Shown in pieces: positions 53,036 through 61,344 of a DNA stretch of 64,000 nt. The DNA lies in NCBI GenBank assembly GCA_963848175.1, contig CAWKCO010000011.1:186001-250000 (forward strand). The letters run 5' to 3'. The DNA comes from JAMZMI01 sp963848175. Its GTDB lineage: Bacteria; Bacteroidota; Bacteroidia; Cytophagales; Cyclobacteriaceae. Made by a program: the position numbers and the translations under genes. The notes below the pieces were generated by a model. It ran no database searches, had not been told where the DNA came from, and saw nothing but the letters and a program-made list of their open reading frames with translations. Each line of letters begins with the position of its first letter. The stretch's first letter is position 1.

Positions 53036-53524
53036 TCATTTAGATCCACTTACGAGGTTACTTTCAAATGGTATCAAGTTCTTATCAAACTCAATCACTT
53101 CCTCCCCCTTCTCTTTACTCTTCAACGCCATTTGGTACTTCACTTCTGACTTTATAAAGTCTTCTTTTTTCAAGAATGAAGTGATTTTATATTTTGAATA
53201 TATATCGTCTAAATAATGAAGCAGCGAAACAGGAACCGCGTCCTTCATTTCCACTTGCTCTTCTATTATGACTCCTTCTGAATCATAAACAGCTACCGTC
53301 TCATAACCTCCGAAGCTAAAAACTCCTTCGTACAATGGTGCTTCTCCTCGCCCTTCGATCACACTCCACTGAGACGCCACACTTTTAGGATACCTAGTAT
53401 AATGCCATTTTAATAGCTCTATACCTAACTCATCCTCGGTAATCACTCTCGCTTGCCCTACAGCAAACTGACTTGCTCCTACAAGTATACAAACAATTAA
53501 AGATATTCCAAATTTTCGTAACAT
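53036..53524 (-). CDS. Secreted PepSY-like protein
   Basis: A 162-residue exported protein. Signal peptide MLRKFGISLIVCILVGASQFAVGQ, cleavage near VGQ-AR. The mature part (TEDELGIELLKWHYTRYPKSVASQWSVIEG ... YEGVFSFGGYETVAVYDSEGVIIEEQVEMKDAVPVSLLHYLDDIYSKYKITSFLKKEDF) has the helix-strand outline of the PepSY-like (BLIP-like) secreted proteins of Bacteroidota. Function unknown; some bind or inhibit enzymes. Transcribed leftward, convergent with sodB. Confidence 0.75.
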   Translation of the reverse strand: MLRKFGISLIVCILVGASQFAVGQARVITEDELGIELLKWHYTRYPKSVASQWSVIEGRGEAPLYEGVFSFGGYETVAVYDSEGVIIEEQVEMKDAVPVSLLHYLDDIYSKYKITSFLKKEDFIKSEVKYQMALKSKEKGEEVIEFDKNLIPFESNLVSGSK

Positions 53525-53627
53525 ATTCGCTCGCTTTTTGATGGTAATGGAAATTTACATCATTTTTTTATTGAAATAACAATCATTTATCTAAACTCTG
53601 AGAGCATTCATCGAAGATTTTTTCAAC

Positions 53628-54587
53628 TCACTTCCCATCACTCTCACCGCTTTCATGGTTTCTGAAAATTACATTGAAAGCTTTTGTAAACAGCTCATTT
53701 CCAGAAGATTCAGTTTTTCCCCACATTTTCAAATCGGGTTGTCCACCATCCACCCAAGCGGTATACCAAAAATCCCCAACCATCTTCACGGCGCTACGCA
53801 TTTGACGCTCCACCATGCCATTGAGCATGTGATGATATTCCTCTGAAAAGTCATAAGAATATACCCTCAGCGTAGCAGCTCCTCGCTCTTCGTAACTGTA
53901 CTTCTTGGACTGAGAAAAATCCTTCGAAAGCTGTCGCTCGAAGCGCAACACAGAATCCAAAGCAGCATTTGCCTTAGCAACAGCCCGCCAAGCCACCTTC
54001 TGGGTATTTTCGATGTACTCCGCCCTGCCTGAAAGCAAATCATACCGCTCAAAGAACAACTCCGGCAACCTCGATTCCCAAAACCCATGAATCCCCACTT
54101 GATCGGTATACTGTCCATTGTAATTGGACGTGGTATGGAGTGGTACATTCGCGTCAGCTATGTAATGCCCCAGATCCGTAGCATAGCGCAAGACTTTCTC
54201 TTGGTCTCCATTCAAAAAGGCTTGAGTGAGCTGATATTGAACTAGCTGGATTTGCCACGGCACTATTCCATAGGCTTGGAGCGTATCTTCTCCATATCGA
54301 GCCACTGCATCGTGCCATCGGTGAGGGATTTTATGAAGGGCACTATCTCCATATTCATCCAAATCAATATAATGCCGGCAGGCCTCTTCCTTAATCACAT
54401 ACCTACGTTTGTCAGGATTGACCGAACGCTCAACGACATAGTGAATATTGGCTTTGAAAAAACCTACCATTTCTGGCGGCAAAGTGAAAACCGCTAGACG
54501 ATTGATCTCTTTATGAGCAAAAAAGCCCCAACTTCCAATAAAAGTTGACAGCAAAAGAAGACCGAGAATGGGAACAAAACGTTTCAT
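53628..54587 (-). CDS. Zinc-dependent phospholipase C-like secreted protein
   Basis: A 319-residue exported protein, signal MKRFVPILGLLLLSTFIGS. Zinc-ligand motifs of the PLC/S1-P1 nuclease fold are present: WGFFAHKEINRLAVFTLP at the mature start, HYIDLDEYG, DLGHYIADANVPLHTTSNYNGQYTDQVGIHGFWESRLPEL, with helices between them. The mature start begins with W, as in family members. Whether it acts on phospholipids or nucleic acid is not decidable here. It stands alone on the minus strand, upstream of the divergent rpsT. Confidence 0.87.
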   Translation of the reverse strand: MKRFVPILGLLLLSTFIGSWGFFAHKEINRLAVFTLPPEMVGFFKANIHYVVERSVNPDKRRYVIKEEACRHYIDLDEYGDSALHKIPHRWHDAVARYGEDTLQAYGIVPWQIQLVQYQLTQAFLNGDQEKVLRYATDLGHYIADANVPLHTTSNYNGQYTDQVGIHGFWESRLPELFFERYDLLSGRAEYIENTQKVAWRAVAKANAALDSVLRFERQLSKDFSQSKKYSYEERGAATLRVYSYDFSEEYHHMLNGMVERQMRSAVKMVGDFWYTAWVDGGQPDLKMWGKTESSGNELFTKAFNVIFRNHESGESDGK

Positions 54588-54662
54588 ATTTGGTATTTAA
54601 AGGCTTTTCTAAAAATAAATGATTTTGAGATCAAATTTTAGTCGGATATTATTCCTTTCATT

Positions 54663-54693
54663 TTTGTTTTAATTATCAATAATCCTATCTTTG
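54663..54693 (+). promoter_or_regulatory. rpsT promoter (TTTG ... TATCTTTG)
   Basis: A -33 TTTG (54663-54666) and a perfect -7 TATCTTTG (54686-54693) spaced by 19 bases, the textbook Bacteroidota pattern, 38 bases before the rpsT ATG. Confidence 0.75.
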
Positions 54694-54731
54694 CACTCCT
54701 TTAAAAATGGCTAGAAGAATTTTAGAAGCTC

Positions 54732-54986
54732 ATGGCAAATCATAAATCAGCATTAAAAAGAATCCGCTCAAACGACGCGAAAAGATTGAGAAACAGATAC
54801 CAGCACAAAACTGCTCGTACGTTTATCAAAAGATTGAGAGATTCAGAAGACAAAGCAGAAGCAGAAAAATTACTTACTGAAGTAGTAAGTATGATCGATA
54901 AATTGGCAAAAAAGAATATCATTCACGCCAACAAAGCTTCAAACTTGAAGTCTAAACTTACTTTGAAAGTTAAGTCTTTAGCGTAA
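54732..54986 (+). CDS. rpsT: 30S ribosomal protein S20
   Basis: Primary 16S rRNA-binding protein of the small subunit; 84 residues, all basic helices: MANHKSALKRIRSNDAKRLRN, KTARTFIKRLRDSEDKAEAE, and LAKKNIIHANKASNLKSKLT. Own promoter and own terminator. Codon use is as expected for a highly expressed gene. Confidence 0.98.
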   Translation: MANHKSALKRIRSNDAKRLRNRYQHKTARTFIKRLRDSEDKAEAEKLLTEVVSMIDKLAKKNIIHANKASNLKSKLTLKVKSLA

Positions 54987-55009
54987 GCTAAAACATATAA
55001 AGTTATATC

Positions 55010-55042
55010 AACCCTATCTACATCAGTAGATAGGGTTTTTTT
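55010..55042 (+). terminator. Rho-independent terminator after rpsT
   Basis: 12-bp perfect stem AACCCTATCTAC (55010-55021) / GTAGATAGGGTT (55026-55037), loop ATCA, then a T-run. Confidence 0.93.
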
Positions 55043-55072
55043 ATTGGCCAATATTTTTCATTTTTACAGACA

Positions 55073-55774
55073 ATGGAAAATTACCAATCACCCACCTTCA
55101 CCATCAAACAATGGGCAGAAGAAGATCGCCCACGAGAAAAACTGATCAACAAAGGAAAGTCGGTTCTTTCTAACGCCGAACTCATTGGCATCTTGATAGG
55201 ATCAGGAACTAAAACCATGTCCGCTGTAGATCTCGCAAAGATGATCCTGAGAGAGTTTGACAATGACCTTAATAAAATCGCTCGGCTTTCTGTCAAAGAT
55301 TTGATGAAATACAAAGGCATTGGTGAAGCCAAAGCCATCTCAATAGTGAGTGCCCTGGAGCTGGGAAGACGCAGAAAAGAATCAGATATAACAAAAAACA
55401 CCATCATCAAGTCGGCCAAACAGGCATACGACTATCTAATTCCAGACATGCTGGACTTGCCTCATGAAGAATTTTGGGTGATTTTTCTCAAGAGAAACAA
55501 TGAAGTTATCAAAAAAGAGAAAATCAGTGCTGGTGGGATCGCAGGAACGGTGGTAGATCGGAAAATTATTTTCAACAAGGCGCTGGAATGCCTGGCTAGT
55601 TACCTTGTACTAGCACACAATCACCCATCAGGAAGCCTTAAAGCCAGCCACCAAGATATTCAACTTACAAAGCGCATGAGAGAAGCAGGGCAAATTCTCG
55701 ACATCCCCGTAGTGGATCACATCATCTTCACCGATGATGGTTATTTTAGCTTTGCGGATCAGTCGATGTTATAA
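55073..55774 (+). CDS. radC: RadC/YeeS-type JAB-domain protein
   Basis: A 233-residue protein. Residues ~1-95 hold a UPF0758 helix-hairpin-helix region (LINKGKSVLSNAELIGILIGSGTKTMSAVDLAKMI, MKYKGIGEAKAISIVSALELGRR). The C-terminal JAB/MPN fold carries the metalloprotease-like motif AHNHPSGSLKASHQD plus the upstream E in LPHEEFWVIFL. The old link to DNA repair is unproven. It begins 86 bases after rpsT, beyond the terminator, and precedes the DUF1684 gene. Confidence 0.93.
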   Translation: MENYQSPTFTIKQWAEEDRPREKLINKGKSVLSNAELIGILIGSGTKTMSAVDLAKMILREFDNDLNKIARLSVKDLMKYKGIGEAKAISIVSALELGRRRKESDITKNTIIKSAKQAYDYLIPDMLDLPHEEFWVIFLKRNNEVIKKEKISAGGIAGTVVDRKIIFNKALECLASYLVLAHNHPSGSLKASHQDIQLTKRMREAGQILDIPVVDHIIFTDDGYFSFADQSML

Positions 55775-55884
55775 CATTCTGCGAGATTTGCACAACCAAC
55801 AAGCACAACTTCCTCGGCTACTAAATAAACAAGCTCGGTAGCCTACCCAACAATACAGAGGCATTCATAAAAAAACACAAGCAG

Positions 55885-56490
55885 ATGAAAAAAATCTTTT
55901 ATATCATCATTCCAATTTTCGTAATCATACTGATCTACTCGATGCAAGGATCTGAATCAAGCAGCGATTACACTCTAGAAGCTCAAAAAAAGCGTGATGA
56001 GAAAGTAAAATTTCTGGCCTCTTCCGATCAAAGCCCTTTCATTCAATCTGACCTACCGTTTGTTGCTCCAGAATATTTCCCCATCAATCCTGATTACAGA
56101 ATCAATGCGCTACTGGAAAGAGTAGAAAACAGACAAATAGTCAATATTGCGACTAGTACTGGGGCTGAAGAAAAATATCTCAAATTTGCTTACGCAAAAT
56201 TCAAAATACAGGGCGAAACATTGCAGCTGCTCATCCTCAAACCTATTGGTTTTGGTAGTATGAACACTTATTTCACGGCTTTTTCGGACAATACGAGTGG
56301 TAAAGAAACCTATGGTGGCGGGCGCTACTTAGATCTTGATATCGGCAAATCTGACCGCATTACCATCGACTTCAATCAAGCCTACAACCCCTACTGTGCT
56401 TATGCCAATAAATACTCCTGCCCTCTACCCCCAACTGAAAACATTTTACCCATCGCAATACCTGCCGGCGAGAAGGATTATAAACATTAA
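55885..56490 (+). CDS. DUF1684-family protein
   Basis: A 201-residue protein with an N-terminal hydrophobic segment (MKKIFYIIIPIFVIILIYSM, uncleaved or a signal peptide) followed by a DUF1684 domain. The diagnostic end is present: GGGRYLDLDIGKSDRITIDF, then FNQAYNPYCAYANKYSCPLPPTENILPIAIPAGEK. Function unknown. In relatives this domain occurs alone or next to metabolic genes. The start is the ATG at 55885. Confidence 0.9.
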   Translation: MKKIFYIIIPIFVIILIYSMQGSESSSDYTLEAQKKRDEKVKFLASSDQSPFIQSDLPFVAPEYFPINPDYRINALLERVENRQIVNIATSTGAEEKYLKFAYAKFKIQGETLQLLILKPIGFGSMNTYFTAFSDNTSGKETYGGGRYLDLDIGKSDRITIDFNQAYNPYCAYANKYSCPLPPTENILPIAIPAGEKDYKH

Positions 56491-56612
56491 TACATGGGGC
56501 AATTAAAGGCCACTTTAATACTTTTGCCGATCAATTAGCATCCAAAATGCCCATTTCAACAAATCGGGCATAGCTTGACATTTAGAATTCAGTAACGAAA
56601 CGATTAAGTAGA

Positions 56613-59012
56613 ATGAAAATCTCTTACAATTGGTTAAAAGATTTTATTGAGATAACCGAAACACCCGAGCAGATAGGAGAGATACTCACCCAAACTGGAC
56701 TTGAGGTAGAGAGTATAGACCGTGTTGAGAAAATAAAAGGTGGACTTGAGGGTTTAGTCGTGGGAGAAGTCATGTCTTGCAGCCCTCACCCAGATGCCGA
56801 TAAACTGAAATTAACAACGATAGATGCTGGTACCGGCGAACTATTGCCGGTGGTTTGTGGAGCGCCGAATGTAGCTCAAGGCCAAAAAGTGATTGTTGCA
56901 TTGGTGAACACCACGGTATATCCCTTATCAGGCGAATCGTTCAAAATAAAAAAAGCAAAAATAAGAGGCGAAGTATCTGAAGGGATGATCTGCGCGGAAG
57001 ACGAAATCGGATTAGGATCAAGTCACGACGGTATTTTAGTCCTTGATACAGATTTGCCGAATGGCACTCCAGCAAAAACACTTTTTGAAACAGGAGAAGA
57101 TTACATATTCGAAATTGGTCTTACTCCGAATAGAGGTGATGCCACTTCACATCTGGGTACTGCACGAGATTTGAAAGCATTTTTCGGCCGAGCAATCAAA
57201 ACACCTGAAACAAAAGGCTTTGAACCAAAAACAGATAGACCAATAAAAGTCACTGTTGAAAATACAGAAGCTTGCCCAAGATATTCGGGTGTCACTATAA
57301 GAGGAATAAAAGTAGCTCCATCGCCAGAGTGGATGCAGTGGAAACTGAGAGCTGTGGGATTGTCCCCGATCAATAACATTGTGGACATTACCAACTATGT
57401 AATGCTATCTCTCGGCCAGCCAATGCATGCATTTGATGCGGATAAAGTAGGAGATCATTTGATTGTAAAAACGCTAGCCGCTGGAACAAAATTCAAAACA
57501 CTAGATGAAGTAGAGCGAACGCTTTCTGATAAGGACTTAATGATTTGTAATGCCGATGGAGGCATGTGTATCGCTGGAGTCTTTGGTGGAGTGGATTCTG
57601 GAATTAAAAATGAAACTACAAGCCTCTTCCTAGAAAGTGCCTATTTCTCAGCAGACTGGGTGCGCGCATCAGCAATGCGACACAGTTTGTCAACAGATGC
57701 TTCCTTCAGGTTTGAAAGAGGTGCTGATCCGGAGATGACCATTATAGCTTTGAATCTTGCTACTCAGCTGATTTTGGAAATTGCGGGTGGATATGTAGCA
57801 TCGGAAGTGACAGATATTTATCCTTCTAAAATCACACCAGTACGCATCCCAACAACTTATAAAAATTTCCACCGATTGATCGGAGAAGATATTGAGCATG
57901 AAAGAATTCTGACCATTCTGAATGATTTAGATATAGCCACAGAAACTAAAACCGAGGAAGGCTTTACAGCAATTGTGCCTCCCTACAGAAGTGAAGTAAC
58001 AAGAGAAGCAGATTTAGTAGAAGAAGTGCTGCGTATCTACGGGTTCAATAACATCGGTTTGGATGAATCTCTTTCGGCTGGTCATTTGGCTTCATTTCAA
58101 GAAAAAGAACCTTACAAAATTCAAGAAAAAGCCACGATTCACTTGGCTGGATGTGGCTACTCAGAAATACAAACCAACTCACTAACCAACCCTGAGTATT
58201 TCAAAAAAATTCCGCTAGGAGAAGACCCTGTTGAAATTCTGAACAAATCGAGTGAAGAACTTGGGTACATGAAAACCTCCCCTCTTTACACAGGATTGGA
58301 GTCAATCAGGAGAAATATCAACAGGAGACAGAAGAACCTTGAATTCTTTGAATTTGGGAAAATCTATCAGAAAAAAGAAAAGTATCAAGAAACAGAAATT
58401 CTTTCCTTTTATCTCACGGGAGATATCAATGAGGAATCATGGAATGCACCAGCTCAAAAGACAAGTTTTTATCAGCTGATGCAAACGATCCAATCGCTTT
58501 TTAGCGCATTGAGAATAGATCAGCCAGAAGTTGACGAAATAGAAGACGAGGCATTGGCATACGGAGTATCTTTATCCGTAAGAAAATCTCCGATAGGAAA
58601 AGTTGGCCGACTGAAAACAAAGATTGCTGACCATTTTGAAATAAATCAGGAAATTTTTTATGCCGAATTGGATTGGAAAAAATTAATAAAGTCCATCAAT
58701 ACAAAATACCAATTCAAAGCACTTTCTAAGTATCCAGAGGTGCGCAGAGACTTGTCTCTGGTAATTGATGAATCTGTATCTTTGAAGGAGATAACACGTT
58801 TAGCTTTTAAGTCTGAGAAAAAATTATTAAATCGGGTAAATGTTTTCTCTGTGTACAAAGGAGATAAGCTTGGTGAAGGCAAAAAATCCTATGCACTGAG
58901 CTTCTACTTACAAGACAAAGAGCAGACACTCAATGACAAGCAGATTGATAAAAGTATGAACGGCCTCATCAATACGTTTGAAAAAGAAATTAATGCTTTA
59001 ATAAGAAAATAA
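56613..59012 (+). CDS. pheT: Phenylalanyl-tRNA synthetase beta chain
   Basis: Large subunit of the (alpha beta)2 PheRS, 799 residues. The N-terminal tRNA-binding/EMAP-like domain (VVGEVMSCSPHPDADKLKLTTIDAG) is followed by B3/B4 editing regions (ACPRYSGVTIRGIK, MLSLGQPMHAFDADK, RFERGADPEMTIIAL), the B5 and catalytic-like core, and the C-terminal anticodon-binding FDX domain (FKALSKYPEVRRDLSLVIDESVS...). It begins the operon pheT-coiled coil-zapA-rny; the next start (59013) follows its stop directly. Confidence 0.97.
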   Translation: MKISYNWLKDFIEITETPEQIGEILTQTGLEVESIDRVEKIKGGLEGLVVGEVMSCSPHPDADKLKLTTIDAGTGELLPVVCGAPNVAQGQKVIVALVNTTVYPLSGESFKIKKAKIRGEVSEGMICAEDEIGLGSSHDGILVLDTDLPNGTPAKTLFETGEDYIFEIGLTPNRGDATSHLGTARDLKAFFGRAIKTPETKGFEPKTDRPIKVTVENTEACPRYSGVTIRGIKVAPSPEWMQWKLRAVGLSPINNIVDITNYVMLSLGQPMHAFDADKVGDHLIVKTLAAGTKFKTLDEVERTLSDKDLMICNADGGMCIAGVFGGVDSGIKNETTSLFLESAYFSADWVRASAMRHSLSTDASFRFERGADPEMTIIALNLATQLILEIAGGYVASEVTDIYPSKITPVRIPTTYKNFHRLIGEDIEHERILTILNDLDIATETKTEEGFTAIVPPYRSEVTREADLVEEVLRIYGFNNIGLDESLSAGHLASFQEKEPYKIQEKATIHLAGCGYSEIQTNSLTNPEYFKKIPLGEDPVEILNKSSEELGYMKTSPLYTGLESIRRNINRRQKNLEFFEFGKIYQKKEKYQETEILSFYLTGDINEESWNAPAQKTSFYQLMQTIQSLFSALRIDQPEVDEIEDEALAYGVSLSVRKSPIGKVGRLKTKIADHFEINQEIFYAELDWKKLIKSINTKYQFKALSKYPEVRRDLSLVIDESVSLKEITRLAFKSEKKLLNRVNVFSVYKGDKLGEGKKSYALSFYLQDKEQTLNDKQIDKSMNGLINTFEKEINALIRK

Positions 59013-59312
59013 ATGGGAAAGGAATCGCTCCGATCGGAACTCAACAACTTAGAAAGAAAGGTTAGACTCCTGCTTAGTGATCATTCCTTGCTTCAAACAG
59101 AGAATGCCCAATTGCGCGAAGAGAATGAAAATTTAAAAAGCCGGTTGGAATTGAATAGTGAACATTTAACAAACTTTCAAAATCAAGCTAAAATTAGTAA
59201 AATTGTAGAAAGCATGATAGTCGAGGAACGTGGAGCATCCGAGTTGAAGGAAGTGATAGAAGACTATATTAAGGAAATAGATAAATGTATAGCTCATTTG
59301 GGTGACGCTTAA
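59013..59312 (+). CDS. Small coiled-coil protein between pheT and zapA
   Basis: A 99-residue protein, nearly all coiled coil: LRSELNNLERKVRLLLSDHSLLQTENAQLREENENLKSRLELN is a heptad pattern. The ATG at 59013 follows the pheT stop immediately, and zapA begins 9 bases after its end. The pattern resembles a ZapB-type or other small cell-division coiled coil, but sequence similarity to ZapB itself is not shown. Its position suggests a partner of ZapA. Confidence 0.75.
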   Translation: MGKESLRSELNNLERKVRLLLSDHSLLQTENAQLREENENLKSRLELNSEHLTNFQNQAKISKIVESMIVEERGASELKEVIEDYIKEIDKCIAHLGDA

Positions 59313-59321
59313 TAATACCGA

Positions 59322-59606
59322 ATGACAGAATTATCAATAAAGCTGAGGATTGGGAATAGAGAATATCCCATGAAGGTGAAAGCCGAAGATGAAGAACGGA
59401 TCAGACGTGCAGGAAAGTTGATTAATGAAAAAATCCGCTCGTACAAAGATCAGTTTGGTATCGAGGATCATCAAGATCTTTTGGCAATGGTGGCCTTTGA
59501 TAGCACCGTGGACAGAATGAAGAATGAAGAAACTTCAGAATCTACAGACGAAGTAGCCCTAAACCAGATCAAAAATATCAGCCAGATAATAAGTAATAAT
59601 ATCTAA
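59322..59606 (+). CDS. zapA: Cell division protein ZapA
   Basis: Promotes FtsZ-ring assembly by cross-linking protofilaments. At 94 residues it has the ZapA N-terminal domain (LSIKLRIGNREYPMKVKAEDEERIRRAGKLINEKIRSYKDQFGIEDHQDLLAMVAFDSTVDRM) and a short helical C-terminus. It lies 9 bases after the coiled-coil gene and 86 bases before rny. Confidence 0.93.
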   Translation: MTELSIKLRIGNREYPMKVKAEDEERIRRAGKLINEKIRSYKDQFGIEDHQDLLAMVAFDSTVDRMKNEETSESTDEVALNQIKNISQIISNNI

Positions 59607-59692
59607 AACCCCTATTGTAGCGATCTGCTTTCATATTAGCTCACCACGTACGTTGGACTACATGTATGTAACATAAATACACACATACACCA

Positions 59693-61256
59693 ATGGAAAT
59701 AATTATATATGTCATGATTGGCATTATCGGTATCAGCGCTGGTATCGGTATAGATAGGTCGCTTTTAAAGCGCACTTTAAGCAAGAAAATTGCACAAGCG
59801 GATGATCAGAAAAAAGCGATCATCAAAGAAGCAGAGCTTACTGCTGAAAACATTAAAAAAGACCGCATTCTTGAGGCCAAAGAGAAATATCTGAAGCTAA
59901 AAACAGAGTTTGAAGAAGAGGCCAATCGCAAGAAGAATCAGATCATCACCAACGAGAACAAACTCAAACAAAAAGAAGGACAGCTCTCAAAGCAACTAGA
60001 ACAAAACAAGCGAGCAGAGGATGAGCTAGAGTCGATGAAAGAGAATGTGACTGCACAGCTCGAAATCGTAAAGAAAAGAAAAGAAGAGTTTGAAAAACTC
60101 AAAAATCAGCAAGTAGCAATTCTCGAAAAAGTATCAAACCTATCTGCCGACGATGCTCGAAATCAATTGATTGAGACGCTGAAAGATGAGGCTCGAACGG
60201 ATGCCTCTGCCCACATCAAGGACATCATCGAGGAGGCAAAAATGACGGCCACCAAAGAAGCTAAGAAAATTGTACTTCAGACCATTCAGAGAACAGCTAC
60301 GGAACATGCTATTGAAAACTGTGTCTCTGTCTTCAACATTGAGAGCGATGATATCAAAGGAAAAATTATTGGTCGTGAAGGAAGAAATATTCGCGCACTT
60401 GAAGCTGCCACTGGTGTAGAAATTATCGTAGATGACACTCCAGAAGCGATTATCATATCTGGTTTCGATCCTGTGAGAAGAGAAGTAGCCAGACTTTCGC
60501 TGCACAGACTTGTGCAAGATGGCAGAATTCACCCAGCACGCATAGAAGAGATCGTAAGCAAGACAATCAAAAATATCGACGAAGAAATCGTTGAAATAGG
60601 CGAACGCACGGTTATTGACTTAGGTATTCATGGTTTGCATCCAGAGCTTATCAAGTACGTAGGCAGAATGAGGTTCCGTTCTTCTTATGGACAAAATCTC
60701 CTACAGCACTCAAGAGAAGTGGCGAAGCTTTGTGGAACGATGGCTTCTGAGCTTGGTCTTAACTCAAAAATGGCCAAACGCGCTGGACTGCTTCATGATA
60801 TTGGCAAAGTCTACCCAGACGAGCCAGACAAGCCTCACGCAATCATAGGTATGGAGCTTGCCAAAAAATATAAGGAAACAGCTGAAGTGTGCAACGCTAT
60901 TGGTGCTCACCATGATGAGATCGAGATGACTTCAATGATCTCTCCTATAGTACAGGCTTGTGATGCCATATCGGGCAGTAGACCGGGTGCTCGTAGAGAA
61001 ATCATGGAGCAATACATCAAAAGACTGAAAGAGCTTGAGAACGTGGCACTGAGTTTTGATGGTGTAAACAAATGCTACGCGATACAGGCAGGCCGTGAGC
61101 TGCGTGTTATGGTGGATGCAGAAAATGTAACCGACGGACAGGCGAGTGACATATCCTTTGGCATTTCTCAAAAAATAGAGAAGGAGATGCAGTATCCTGG
61201 TCAAATCAAAGTAACGGTAATTCGTGAGACTACGAGCGGTGGCTTACGCAAAATAG
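59693..61256 (+). CDS. rny: Ribonuclease Y; single-base frameshift near 61232
   Basis: Membrane-bound endoribonuclease that starts mRNA decay. A short N-terminal membrane helix (EIIIYVMIGIIGISAGIGI) is followed by a long coiled coil, a KH domain (GKIIGREGRNIRALEAATGVEIIVDDTPEAIIISGFD) and the HD domain with its metal motif (NLLQHSREVAKLCG, RAGLLHDIGKVYPDE, IGAHHDE). The literal frame runs past the usual end to 61441, over a terminator and into leuA. The family end RETRAVAYAK-stop lies in the next frame: dropping one base at about 61231-61232 gives ETRAVAYAK and TAG at 61254-61256. So the true gene is ~520 residues and the longer reading is an indel effect. Confidence 0.95.
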
Positions 61257-61277
61257 TATTAGAGTCTACGCAAACTA

Positions 61278-61315
61278 AAATCCCCTTGACGGATTTCCAT
61301 CAAGGGGATTTTTTA
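61278..61315. terminator. Bidirectional terminator between rny and leuA
   Basis: 12-bp perfect stem AAATCCCCTTGA (61278-61289) / TCAAGGGGATTT (61300-61311) with a T-run after it, 22 bases after the corrected rny stop. It also ends the convergent leuA transcript. Confidence 0.92.
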
Positions 61316-61344
61316 TGTATATTAGAAAAACAACGCTTAGATTC

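Noticed and set aside
56547..56571. Imperfect hairpin (ATGCCC ... GGGCAT) before pheT
   Set aside because: Bulged stem and no T-run; not supported as terminator or attenuator.
59607..59692. 6S RNA near zapA, as in Gammaproteobacteria
   Set aside because: The gap is only 86 bases, too short for 6S RNA, and it shows no long hairpin.
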